Below, piece by piece: positions 57,332 to 64,000 of a DNA stretch of 64,000 nt (positions within the stretch are counted from its first letter, which is position 1; the number at the start of each line of letters is the position of its first letter). Made by a program: the position numbers and the translations under genes. The notes below the pieces were generated by a model. That model searched no databases. It had not been told where the DNA came from and saw only the letters and a program-made list of their open reading frames with translations. Origin of the DNA: Burkholderiaceae bacterium (GTDB lineage Bacteria; Pseudomonadota; Gammaproteobacteria; Burkholderiales; Burkholderiaceae); assembly GCA_021166835.1 (NCBI GenBank), contig JAJPEN010000048.1, positions 1 to 64,000 of the forward strand, given 5' to 3'.

Positions 57332-58102
57332 TCAGCCCGCTTCGGCGGCAGAGACCTGCTCGCTGGTGCGGCCGAAGCGGCGCTCGCGCCGGCGAAACGA
57401 TTCGATCGCGCGATCGAGCGCCGCGGCGTCGAAATCGGGCCAGAAGGTGTCGGTGAAGTACAGCTCGGTGTAGGCGAGCTGCCACAGCAGGAAGTTGCTG
57501 ATGCGCTGCTCGCCGCCGGTGCGCACGAACAGATCGGGCTCCGGCGCATAGGCGAGCGCCAGGTGCGGCGACAGCGCCTGCTCGCCGATGCGGTCGGGGT
57601 CGCCGGCCAGCTCGGGCTGCGCGCGCAGCATCGACTGCACCGCCTGGAGGATGTCCCAGCGGCCGCCGTAGTTCGCCGCGATCGTCAGCGTCAGGCGCCG
57701 GTTGGCGGCGGTGCGCGCCTCGGCCTGCGTGATCAGCTTGCGCAGGCCCGGCTCGAAGGCCGAGAGATCGCCAACGACGCGCAGCCGGATGCCGTTGGCG
57801 CGCAGCTGGGCAACCTCGCGCTCGAGCGCACTGACGAACAGCCGCATCAGCAGCGAGACCTCGTCGGCCGGCCGGCGCCAGTTCTCGGAACTGAACGCGA
57901 ACAGCGTGAGGAACTCGACGCCGCGCAGCGCGCAGGCCTCGACGGTGGCGCGCACCGCTTCGACGCCCCTGGCATGACCGGCCACGCGCGGCAGGCGCCG
58001 CTGCGTTGCCCAGCGCCCGTTGCCGTCCATGATGATCGCGATGTGCCGCGGCACATCGCGCGCACGCGGCACGGTGATCGTGGTGCTCGAAACGGGAGTC
58101 AT
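57332..58102 (-). CDS. uppS: undecaprenyl diphosphate synthase
   Basis: A 256-residue cis-prenyltransferase: [20 protein letters not shown] with the catalytic Asp, [12 protein letters not shown], and [20 protein letters not shown]. It makes C55-PP for peptidoglycan and O-antigen carriers. It lies between frr (40 bp) and cdsA (47 bp). Confidence 0.97.
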   Translation of the reverse strand: MTPVSSTTITVPRARDVPRHIAIIMDGNGRWATQRRLPRVAGHARGVEAVRATVEACALRGVEFLTLFAFSSENWRRPADEVSLLMRLFVSALEREVAQLRANGIRLRVVGDLSAFEPGLRKLITQAEARTAANRRLTLTIAANYGGRWDILQAVQSMLRAQPELAGDPDRIGEQALSPHLALAYAPEPDLFVRTGGEQRISNFLLWQLAYTELYFTDTFWPDFDAAALDRAIESFRRRERRFGRTSEQVSAAEAG

Positions 58103-58142
58103 CGAAGCGCGCGGCGTAAGGTGAAACCTGAGGTGCGACGGA

Positions 58143-58703
58143 TCAGACCGTCATGATCTCGCGCTCCTTGACGTCGAGGATCTGGTCGATCTCGACGACG
58201 AAGCGGTCGGTGAGCTTCTGGATCTCGTCGACGGCGCGCCGCTCGTCGTCCTCGGAGATCTCCTTGTCCTTGACGAGCTTCTTCAGGTGCTCGTTGGCGT
58301 CGCGGCGCAGGTTGCGCACGGCGACCTTCGCCTGCTCGCCCTCGTGCTTGACGACCTTCGTCAGCTCGCGCCGGCGCTCTTCGGACAGCGGCGGCATCGG
58401 CACGCGGATGAGGTCGCCGCTGGTGGAAGGATTCAGGCCGAGGTCGGACTCGCGAATGGCCTTGTCGACGACCTGGACCATCTTCTTCTCCCACGGCTGC
58501 ACACCCAGCATGCGCGCATCCAGCACCGTGACGTTCGCCACCTGGCCGATCGGCACCGACGTGCCGTAGTAGTCGACGTGGATGTGGTCGAGCAGCCCGG
58601 CGTGCGCGCGGCCCGTACGCACCTTGGCGAGACCGGTGCGCAACGACTCGATCGACTTCTGCATCTTCTGCTCGGCCGATTGCCGGATTTCCGCAATGCT
58701 CAT
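58143..58703 (-). CDS. frr: ribosome recycling factor
   Basis: A 186-residue protein: [73 protein letters not shown] and [11 protein letters not shown]. Together with EF-G it splits post-termination ribosomes. The start at 58703 ([11 protein letters not shown]) is standard. Confidence 0.97.
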   Translation of the reverse strand: MSIAEIRQSAEQKMQKSIESLRTGLAKVRTGRAHAGLLDHIHVDYYGTSVPIGQVANVTVLDARMLGVQPWEKKMVQVVDKAIRESDLGLNPSTSGDLIRVPMPPLSEERRRELTKVVKHEGEQAKVAVRNLRRDANEHLKKLVKDKEISEDDERRAVDEIQKLTDRFVVEIDQILDVKEREIMTV

Positions 58704-58766
58704 GATTCCTCCGCACAACGGTGCGCGCGCGTCGCGCCGGCGAGGCGGCGCAATGCGCGCACGGAT

Positions 58767-59549
58767 TCACACATGGACCAGCGTGCCTTCGTCGTCGCTG
58801 CACAGGGCGCGCTGCAGCGCCCCTTCGCCGAGGATCGAGAAGACCTTGATCGGCAGCCTTCGATCGCGGCACAGCGCGAACGCGGTCGCGTCCATCACCT
58901 TCAGGTGCCGCGCGATCGCCTCGTCGAAGCTGATGCGCGCGAAGCGCTGGGCGGACGGATCGAGCATCGGGTCTGCGCTGTAGACGCCGTCGACCTTCGT
59001 CGCCTTGAGCACCACCTCGACGCCCATCTCGGCGCCGCGCAGCGCGGCGGCGGTGTCGGTGGTGAAGAACGGATTGCCGGTGCCTGCGGCGAAGATGACG
59101 ACCTTGCCTTCCTCGAGATAGCGCAGCGCCTTCGGCCGGATGTACGACTCGACCACCTGCTCGATCTTCAACGCCGACTGCACGCGCGCGACCACGCCAT
59201 GCTGGCGCAGCGCATCCTGCAGCGCGAGCGAATTCATCACCGTGGCGAGCATTCCCATGTAGTCGGCAGTGGCGCGGTCCATGCCGGCCGCGCCACCCGC
59301 GACGCCGCGGAAGATGTTGCCCCCGCCGATCACGATCGCCAGCTCGACGCCCATCGCGACGGCCGAGGCGATCTGCTCGACCATTCGCTGCAGGGTCTCG
59401 GCATTGATGCCGTAGGCGTCGTCGCCCATCAGCGCTTCGCCGGAGAGCTTGAGCAGCACGCGGCGATAGCGAAGCTGCGGGGCCGGCGCGCCGGCGACCG
59501 CACGGGCGGGTGCGCCCGCCACGACGGCGGGGCTGTCGTTCGAGCTCAC
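58767..59549 (-). CDS. pyrH: UMP kinase
   Basis: A 260-residue amino-acid-kinase-fold enzyme: [66 protein letters not shown] and [13 protein letters not shown]. It phosphorylates UMP. An Ala/Pro-rich N-terminal extension of about 27 residues precedes the domain; a start inside it cannot be excluded. Confidence 0.96.
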   Translation of the reverse strand: MSSNDSPAVVAGAPARAVAGAPAPQLRYRRVLLKLSGEALMGDDAYGINAETLQRMVEQIASAVAMGVELAIVIGGGNIFRGVAGGAAGMDRATADYMGMLATVMNSLALQDALRQHGVVARVQSALKIEQVVESYIRPKALRYLEEGKVVIFAAGTGNPFFTTDTAAALRGAEMGVEVVLKATKVDGVYSADPMLDPSAQRFARISFDEAIARHLKVMDATAFALCRDRRLPIKVFSILGEGALQRALCSDDEGTLVHV

Positions 59550-59588
59550 GAACTCTCCTGAGGCGCTGCGGGCAGGCGCCGCCCGCGA

Positions 59589-60515
59589 TTATGGGGCTTT
59601 TCCGGCGGCGGCCGCTGCCTGCGCGGCGACCTCGGCAGCGAAGTCGGACTGCCTGCGCTCGATGCCCTCGCCGACAACGAACAGGACGAACTGCGCGACC
59701 TGCGCGCCGCGCCCCTTCAGCAGCTGCTCGACCGTCTGCTTGTCGTCCTTGACGAAGGGCTGGCCGAGCAGCGTGACTTCCTTCAGGTACTTCTGCACCG
59801 CGCCGTCGACCATCTTCGCGACGATCTCCGGCGGCTTGCCGGGCTTGCCCTCGGCCTTCGCCTTCGCCTGTTCCTCGTCGGCCTTCTGCTGCGCGATCGA
59901 GCGCTCGCGCTCGACGTCGGCCGCCGGAACGCCCTCGCGCGACAGCGCCTTCGGCTTGCTCGCCGCGATGTGCATCGCGAGGTCGCGCGCCAGCGCGTCG
60001 TCGCCGCCGACCAGGTCGACGAGCACGCCGATCTTCGAGCCGCCGTGCACGTAGGAGGCGAGCCGCCCCTTCGCCTGCACGCGCGCGAAGCGGCGCACCG
60101 TGATGTTCTCGCCGATGCGGCCGACCAGCGCCGTGCGCACCTGCTCGGCCGTTCCGCCGTCGATCGACAGCCGCATGAGCGCATCGACGTCGGCCGGCGC
60201 CTGCATGCCTGCGCGCTCGGCCAGCGTACGCGCGAAGGCGAGGAAGTCGTCGTTCCTGGCAACGAAATCGGTTTCGCTGTTGACCTCGACCAGCGCGCCG
60301 AGCTTCGCGTCGTCGGCGATCCACAGCGCGACGACGCCTTCGGCCGCCACGCGCGTGGCCGCCTTGCTCGCCTTGTTGCCCAGCTTCACGCGCAGGATTT
60401 CCTCAGCGCGGGCGAGATCGCCCGCAGCCTCGGCCAGCGCCTTCTTGCACTCCATCATCGGCGCGTCGGTCTTCTCGCGCAGTTCCTTGACCATGCTGGC
60501 GGTGATCGCCGTCAT
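59589..60515 (-). CDS. tsf: elongation factor Ts
   Basis: A 308-residue nucleotide-exchange factor: [69 protein letters not shown] and [17 protein letters not shown]. It regenerates EF-Tu-GTP. The start at 60515 is the family norm. It follows rpsB by 76 bp. Confidence 0.97.
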   Translation of the reverse strand: MTAITASMVKELREKTDAPMMECKKALAEAAGDLARAEEILRVKLGNKASKAATRVAAEGVVALWIADDAKLGALVEVNSETDFVARNDDFLAFARTLAERAGMQAPADVDALMRLSIDGGTAEQVRTALVGRIGENITVRRFARVQAKGRLASYVHGGSKIGVLVDLVGGDDALARDLAMHIAASKPKALSREGVPAADVERERSIAQQKADEEQAKAKAEGKPGKPPEIVAKMVDGAVQKYLKEVTLLGQPFVKDDKQTVEQLLKGRGAQVAQFVLFVVGEGIERRQSDFAAEVAAQAAAAAGKAP

Positions 60516-60591
60516 CGCTCCACTCCTTGCATTGCTGCCTGCTTCCGCCTGGCCGTGCCCAGCCGCGCGCGCTCCGGCGCTCACTCTTCGC

Positions 60592-61338
60592 TCATTCTTC
60601 CCCTTCCAGCTCGACGAACTCTTCCTCGTCGGCGGCGCTCTTGGTGATTTCCTGCAGCACCGCTGCACGGCCTTCGAGGATGGCGTCGGCCGCGCCACGC
60701 GCGTACAGGCGGATCGCCTTGCCGGAGTCGTCGTTGCCCGGAATGACGTGATCGATGCCGATCGGCGAATGATTGCTGTCGACGACGGCGACGATCGGGA
60801 TGCCCAGCTTGTTCGCCTCGGTGACCGCGATGCGATGGAAGCCGACGTCGATGACGAACATCGCGTCGGGCAGCGCCGCCATTTCCTTGATGCCGCCCAG
60901 GCTCTTCTGCAGCTTGTCCAGCTCGCGCTGGAACAGCAGCGATTCCTTCTTCGACATGCGCTCCATGCCGCCTTCGGCCACGGTGGCTTCCATGTCCTTC
61001 AGGCGCTTGATCGACGTCTTGACGGTCTTGAAGTTGGTGAGCATGCCGCCGAGCCAGCGCTGGTCGACATAGGGCATGCCGGCGCGCTGCGCCTCCTCGG
61101 CGAGGATCTCGCGCGCCTGGCGCTTGGTGCCGACGAACAGCACCGTGCCGCGATTGGCGGCAAGCTGGCGCAGGTACTTCATCGCCTCGTCGTACTGGGC
61201 GAGCGTCTTCTCGAGATTGAAGATGTGGATGCGGTTGCGGTGGCCGTAGAGCCAGGGCGCCATCCGGGGATTCCAGAACCGTGTCTGGTGGCCGAAGTGC
61301 ACTCCGGCCTCGAGCATTTGCCGCATGGAAACGGACAT
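60592..61338 (-). CDS. rpsB: 30S ribosomal protein S2
   Basis: A 248-residue protein: [73 protein letters not shown] and [20 protein letters not shown]. It begins the rpsB-tsf-pyrH-frr operon. The start at 61338 gives the canonical N-terminus. It diverges from map across 157 bp. Confidence 0.98.
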   Translation of the reverse strand: MSVSMRQMLEAGVHFGHQTRFWNPRMAPWLYGHRNRIHIFNLEKTLAQYDEAMKYLRQLAANRGTVLFVGTKRQAREILAEEAQRAGMPYVDQRWLGGMLTNFKTVKTSIKRLKDMEATVAEGGMERMSKKESLLFQRELDKLQKSLGGIKEMAALPDAMFVIDVGFHRIAVTEANKLGIPIVAVVDSNHSPIGIDHVIPGNDDSGKAIRLYARGAADAILEGRAAVLQEITKSAADEEEFVELEGEE

Positions 61339-61457
61339 GACAGACTCCGATAGGGTTGGGTCCGACGCATCGCCGTAGACCGCCCGCTGCCGAAGCCGGT
61401 TCGCAGGACGGCACCCTCGATCGACGATGCGCGCGATTTGCCGCGGACGCGGACGGA

Positions 61458-61489
61458 TTGACATTGCCGCGCCGGGCGAAGCCTATAAT
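61458..61489 (+). promoter_or_regulatory. promoter of map, apparently leaderless
   Basis: TATAAT at 61484-61489 is a perfect -10 box. TTGACA at 61458-61463 is a perfect -35 but 20 bp away (17 is ideal). The ATG at 61496 starts 7 bases after the -10 box, which is where transcription should begin. No ribosome site lies between. Confidence 0.65.
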
Positions 61490-61495
61490 TCTAGC

Positions 61496-62305
61496 ATGGC
61501 AGTGATCCTGAAGTCCGCCCCCCAAATCGCGAAGATGCGCGTCGCCGGCCGTCTCGCCGGCGAAGTCCTCGACTACATCACGCCCTTCGTGAAGGCGGGC
61601 GTCACCACCGACGAACTGGACCGTCTTTGCCACCGGTACATGACCGAAGTGCAGGGAACGGTGCCGGCGCCGCTGAATTACGCGCCGCCCGGCTACTCGC
61701 CGTACCCGAGATCGATCTGCACTTCGGTGAACCACCAGGTCTGCCACGGCATTCCCGGCGAGCGCGTGCTGAAGAACGGCGACATCCTGAACATCGACAT
61801 CACGGTGATCAAGGACGGCTACCACGGCGACACCAGCCGCATGTTCCTGATCGGCGAACCGTCGGTGGCCGCGCGCCGGCTGTGCCGCGTCACTTTCGAG
61901 TGCATGTGGATCGGCATCGACCAGGTGCGTCCGGGAGCCACGCTGGGCGACATCGGTCACGCCATCCAGAAGCACGCCGAGGCGAGCGGCTATTCGGTCG
62001 TGCGCGAGTTCTGCGGACACGGCATCGGCGAGCGCTTCCACGAGGAGCCGCAGGTGCTGCACTACGGCCGGCCCGGCGTGGGCGAGACGCTGCGTCCGGG
62101 GATGATCTTCACGATCGAACCGATGATCAATGCCGGACGCCGCGAGGTGCGCGAGCTCGCCGACGGCTGGACCATCGTCACCAAGGACCACAGCCTGTCG
62201 GCGCAATGGGAACACATGGTCCTCGTCACCGAGACGGGCCACGAGATCCTCACGATGTCCGCGGGCGCCCCGCCCCGTCCGGAACCGCTGCCGTCGGCAG
62301 CGTGA
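61496..62305 (+). CDS. map: methionine aminopeptidase, type I
   Basis: A 269-residue metalloprotease removing N-terminal Met: SICTSVNHQVCHGIPGER (first His), LNIDITVIKDGYHGDTSRMF (two metal Asp), GHGIGERFHEEPQVLHYG (metal His), MIFTIEPMINAG (Glu) and AQWEHMVLVTETGHEIL (Glu). The start at 61496 follows a TATAAT so closely that the mRNA may be leaderless. glnD overlaps its stop (GTGA). Confidence 0.97.
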   Translation: MAVILKSAPQIAKMRVAGRLAGEVLDYITPFVKAGVTTDELDRLCHRYMTEVQGTVPAPLNYAPPGYSPYPRSICTSVNHQVCHGIPGERVLKNGDILNIDITVIKDGYHGDTSRMFLIGEPSVAARRLCRVTFECMWIGIDQVRPGATLGDIGHAIQKHAEASGYSVVREFCGHGIGERFHEEPQVLHYGRPGVGETLRPGMIFTIEPMINAGRREVRELADGWTIVTKDHSLSAQWEHMVLVTETGHEILTMSAGAPPRPEPLPSAA

Positions 62306-64000
62306 GCCCGCCCGAGCCTGCCGCGGCGAAGGCGGCGCATCGGGCGCCGCCGGCGCTGCGCGCGCCCGGGGAGATCCGTGACGACTACGGCCGCGCGCGT
62401 GCCGCGGCAATCGCGCGCTTTCGCGCGCTCCCCGATCCCGATGCGCTCGCCCGCGCGCTGACCGCGGCCACCGACCGGGCGCTGCGCGAATTGTGGCGGC
62501 TGCACGCACCCGGATGCCCGGCTTCGCTGGTCGCGGTCGGCGGCTACGGCCGGCGCGAGCAGTTCCCGCACTCGGACGTCGACCTGATGGTGCTGACCAC
62601 CGGCGCGCTCGAGCCGTCGACGGCCGCGCGCATCGAGACTTTCATCGGCGCGTGCTGGGACTGCGGACTGCCGATCGGCCACAGCGTGCGCAGCATCGAC
62701 GAATGCGTGGCCGAGGCGCTGGCCGACGTCACCGTGCAGACCAGCCTGCTCGAACTGCGCTGGCTCGCCGGCAGCCGCCGGCGATGCGCCGAGGCGCTCG
62801 CGCGGCTGCGCGCCGTCCTCGACCCGGCGGCGTTCTTCTCGGCCAAGCTGGTCGAGATGCGTCAACGGCACGCGAAGTACGACGACACCCCGTACAGCCT
62901 CGAGCCCAACACCAAGGAAAGTCCCGGCGGCCTGCGCGACCTGCAGGTGCTCGTATGGATCGCGCGGGCCGCGGGCCTCGGCCGGCGCTGGCGCGAACTG
63001 GCGGCGCGCGGGCTCATCACCGCCCGCGAGGCGGCGCAGCTGCGCCGCAACGAGCGGCGGCTCAAGCGCATCCGCGCCGCGCTGCACATCGTGGCCGGCC
63101 GGCACGAGGACCGGCTCGTCTTCGACCTGCAGGCGCAGGTGGCACGTTCGCTGGGCATGGGCGGCGAGGACGCGCGCCGCGCCTCCGAGGAGCTGATGCA
63201 GCGCTACTACTGGGCGGCCAAGGCGGTGGTACAGCTGAACACCATCGTGCTGCAGAACCTGCGCACGGCGATCTTCCCGCAGCACGATGCGCAGGGCGAG
63301 CCGATCGATGCGCTGTTCCGCAACGTGCACGGCCTGCTCGACGCGATCGACCCGTCGTGCTTCGAGCGCGAGCCGTCGTCGATCCTGCGCGCGTTCCGCA
63401 CGATGCAGGCGCATCCCGAACTGGGCGGCATCGCCACGCCGACGCTGCGCGCGCTGTGGAACGCGCGCACGCGCATCGACACGGCGTTTCGCAGCGATCC
63501 GGCCAACCGCGCGCTGTTCCTGCAGATCCTGCAGGCGCCGCGCGGCATCACCCATGAGCTGCGCCGGATGAACCAGTGGTCGATCCTCGGCCATTACCTG
63601 CCGCCGTTCCGGCGCATCGTCGGGCGCATGCAGCACGACCTGTTCCACGTCTACACAGTGGACCAGCACATCCTGATGGTCGTGCGCAACCTGCGCCGCT
63701 TCACGATGCCAGAGCACGCGCACGAGTACCCGCTGTGCAGCGAACTGGTGGCCGGCTTCGCCCGGCCGTGGCTGCTGTACGTCGCCGCGCTCTTTCACGA
63801 CATCGCCAAGGGCCGCGGCGGCGACCATTCGGCGCTCGGCCGCATCGATGCGCGCCGATTCTGTCGCGACCATGCGCTGAGCGACGAAGACAGCGCGCTC
63901 GTCGAGTTCCTCGTCCTGCATCACCTGACGCTGTCGTCGATCGCGCAGAAGCAGGATCCGGGCGACCCTGCGGTGGTGGCGCGCTTCGCCGAACTGGTGG
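62302..64000 (+). CDS. glnD: [protein-PII] uridylyltransferase (partial, runs off the window)
   Basis: The open frame from GTG 62302 has no stop to 64000 (566 codons; the full protein is about 850-900). The nucleotidyltransferase motif GGYGRREQFPHSDVDLMVLT is near residues 78-97, TKESPGGLRDLQ follows, then RGITHELRRMNQWSILGHYL. The HD domain follows (HVYTVDQHILMVVRNLRRF, LFHDIAKGRGGDHSALG). The ACT domains lie beyond the window. It modifies PII with UMP when glutamine is low and removes it when glutamine is high. GTGA overlaps the map stop, so translation is coupled. Confidence 0.96.
   Translation, partial: MSPPEPAAAKAAHRAPPALRAPGEIRDDYGRARAAAIARFRALPDPDALARALTAATDRALRELWRLHAPGCPASLVAVGGYGRREQFPHSDVDLMVLTTGALEPSTAARIETFIGACWDCGLPIGHSVRSIDECVAEALADVTVQTSLLELRWLAGSRRRCAEALARLRAVLDPAAFFSAKLVEMRQRHAKYDDTPYSLEPNTKESPGGLRDLQVLVWIARAAGLGRRWRELAARGLITAREAAQLRRNERRLKRIRAALHIVAGRHEDRLVFDLQAQVARSLGMGGEDARRASEELMQRYYWAAKAVVQLNTIVLQNLRTAIFPQHDAQGEPIDALFRNVHGLLDAIDPSCFEREPSSILRAFRTMQAHPELGGIATPTLRALWNARTRIDTAFRSDPANRALFLQILQAPRGITHELRRMNQWSILGHYLPPFRRIVGRMQHDLFHVYTVDQHILMVVRNLRRFTMPEHAHEYPLCSELVAGFARPWLLYVAALFHDIAKGRGGDHSALGRIDARRFCRDHALSDEDSALVEFLVLHHLTLSSIAQKQDPGDPAVVARFAELV

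Noticed and set aside
58099..60324. A 741-residue frame across frr, pyrH and tsf
   Set aside because: Out of frame with three certain genes and composed of Arg/Ala/Gly runs.

Overview
The window looks like a high-GC betaproteobacterial chromosome, most likely Burkholderiales or a close relative. This is judged from gene order: about 20 kb carry rpsB-tsf-pyrH-frr-uppS-cdsA-dxr-rseP-bamA-skp-lpxD-fabZ-lpxA-lpxB-rnhB-trmH, flanked by map-glnD on one side and ppsR/ppsA, smpB/ratA/rnfH and guaB/guaA on the other. No database search was possible. Family names come from reading motifs in the translated sequence.

Region 1 (1-30.4 kb) is an accessory stress, low-oxygen and metal island. It opens with the end of a phosphoglycerate kinase gene, a GH65 gene remnant, a small conserved protein, a CDF transporter broken by an in-frame stop and an FtsH protease. 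A long leftward operon (14.2 to 4.3 kb) encodes a DUF2933 protein, a membrane methyltransferase, a divergent phosphoketolase, an orphan Rieske protein, a beta-CASP metallo-hydrolase, an AMP/thymidine phosphorylase, a PRPP synthetase, a DUF5676 protein and a UbiB-type kinase. Facing it is thiolase-copB-DUF3141 (PhaC-like). Then come arsR-arsC-acr3 plus an ATP-grasp-like gene, DUF411 and two HMA copper-chaperone-like proteins, a glucoamylase-like protein, cystathionine gamma-lyase and beta-synthase genes (each frameshifted once, at the same 11-bp sequence) and a Met-rich periplasmic protein. The content resembles the low-oxygen-activated (lxa) type of locus known from Burkholderia, as I remember it. 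Several promoters share a TTAC-N6-GTAA-like element.

Region 2 (about 30.4-37.4 kb) is a junction and a younger island. It holds an old integrase fragment and an MFS-transporter fragment, then an AlpA-type regulator, a two-gene Gabija-like anti-phage system (OLD-family ATPase/TOPRIM nuclease plus UvrD-like helicase) and an intact tyrosine integrase. Five TTTACCGTCA-type repeats lie between the integrase and the 3' end of guaA, a known island insertion site. The integrase fragment to its left suggests two successive insertions at the same place.

Region 3 (37.4-64 kb) is conserved housekeeping sequence: GMP synthesis, ribosome rescue, PEP synthase and its regulator, lipid A synthesis, outer-membrane assembly, isoprenoid, phospholipid and undecaprenyl synthesis, translation factors, methionine aminopeptidase and the start of glnD, which runs off the window. 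I found no tRNA, rRNA, CRISPR array or complete insertion sequence.
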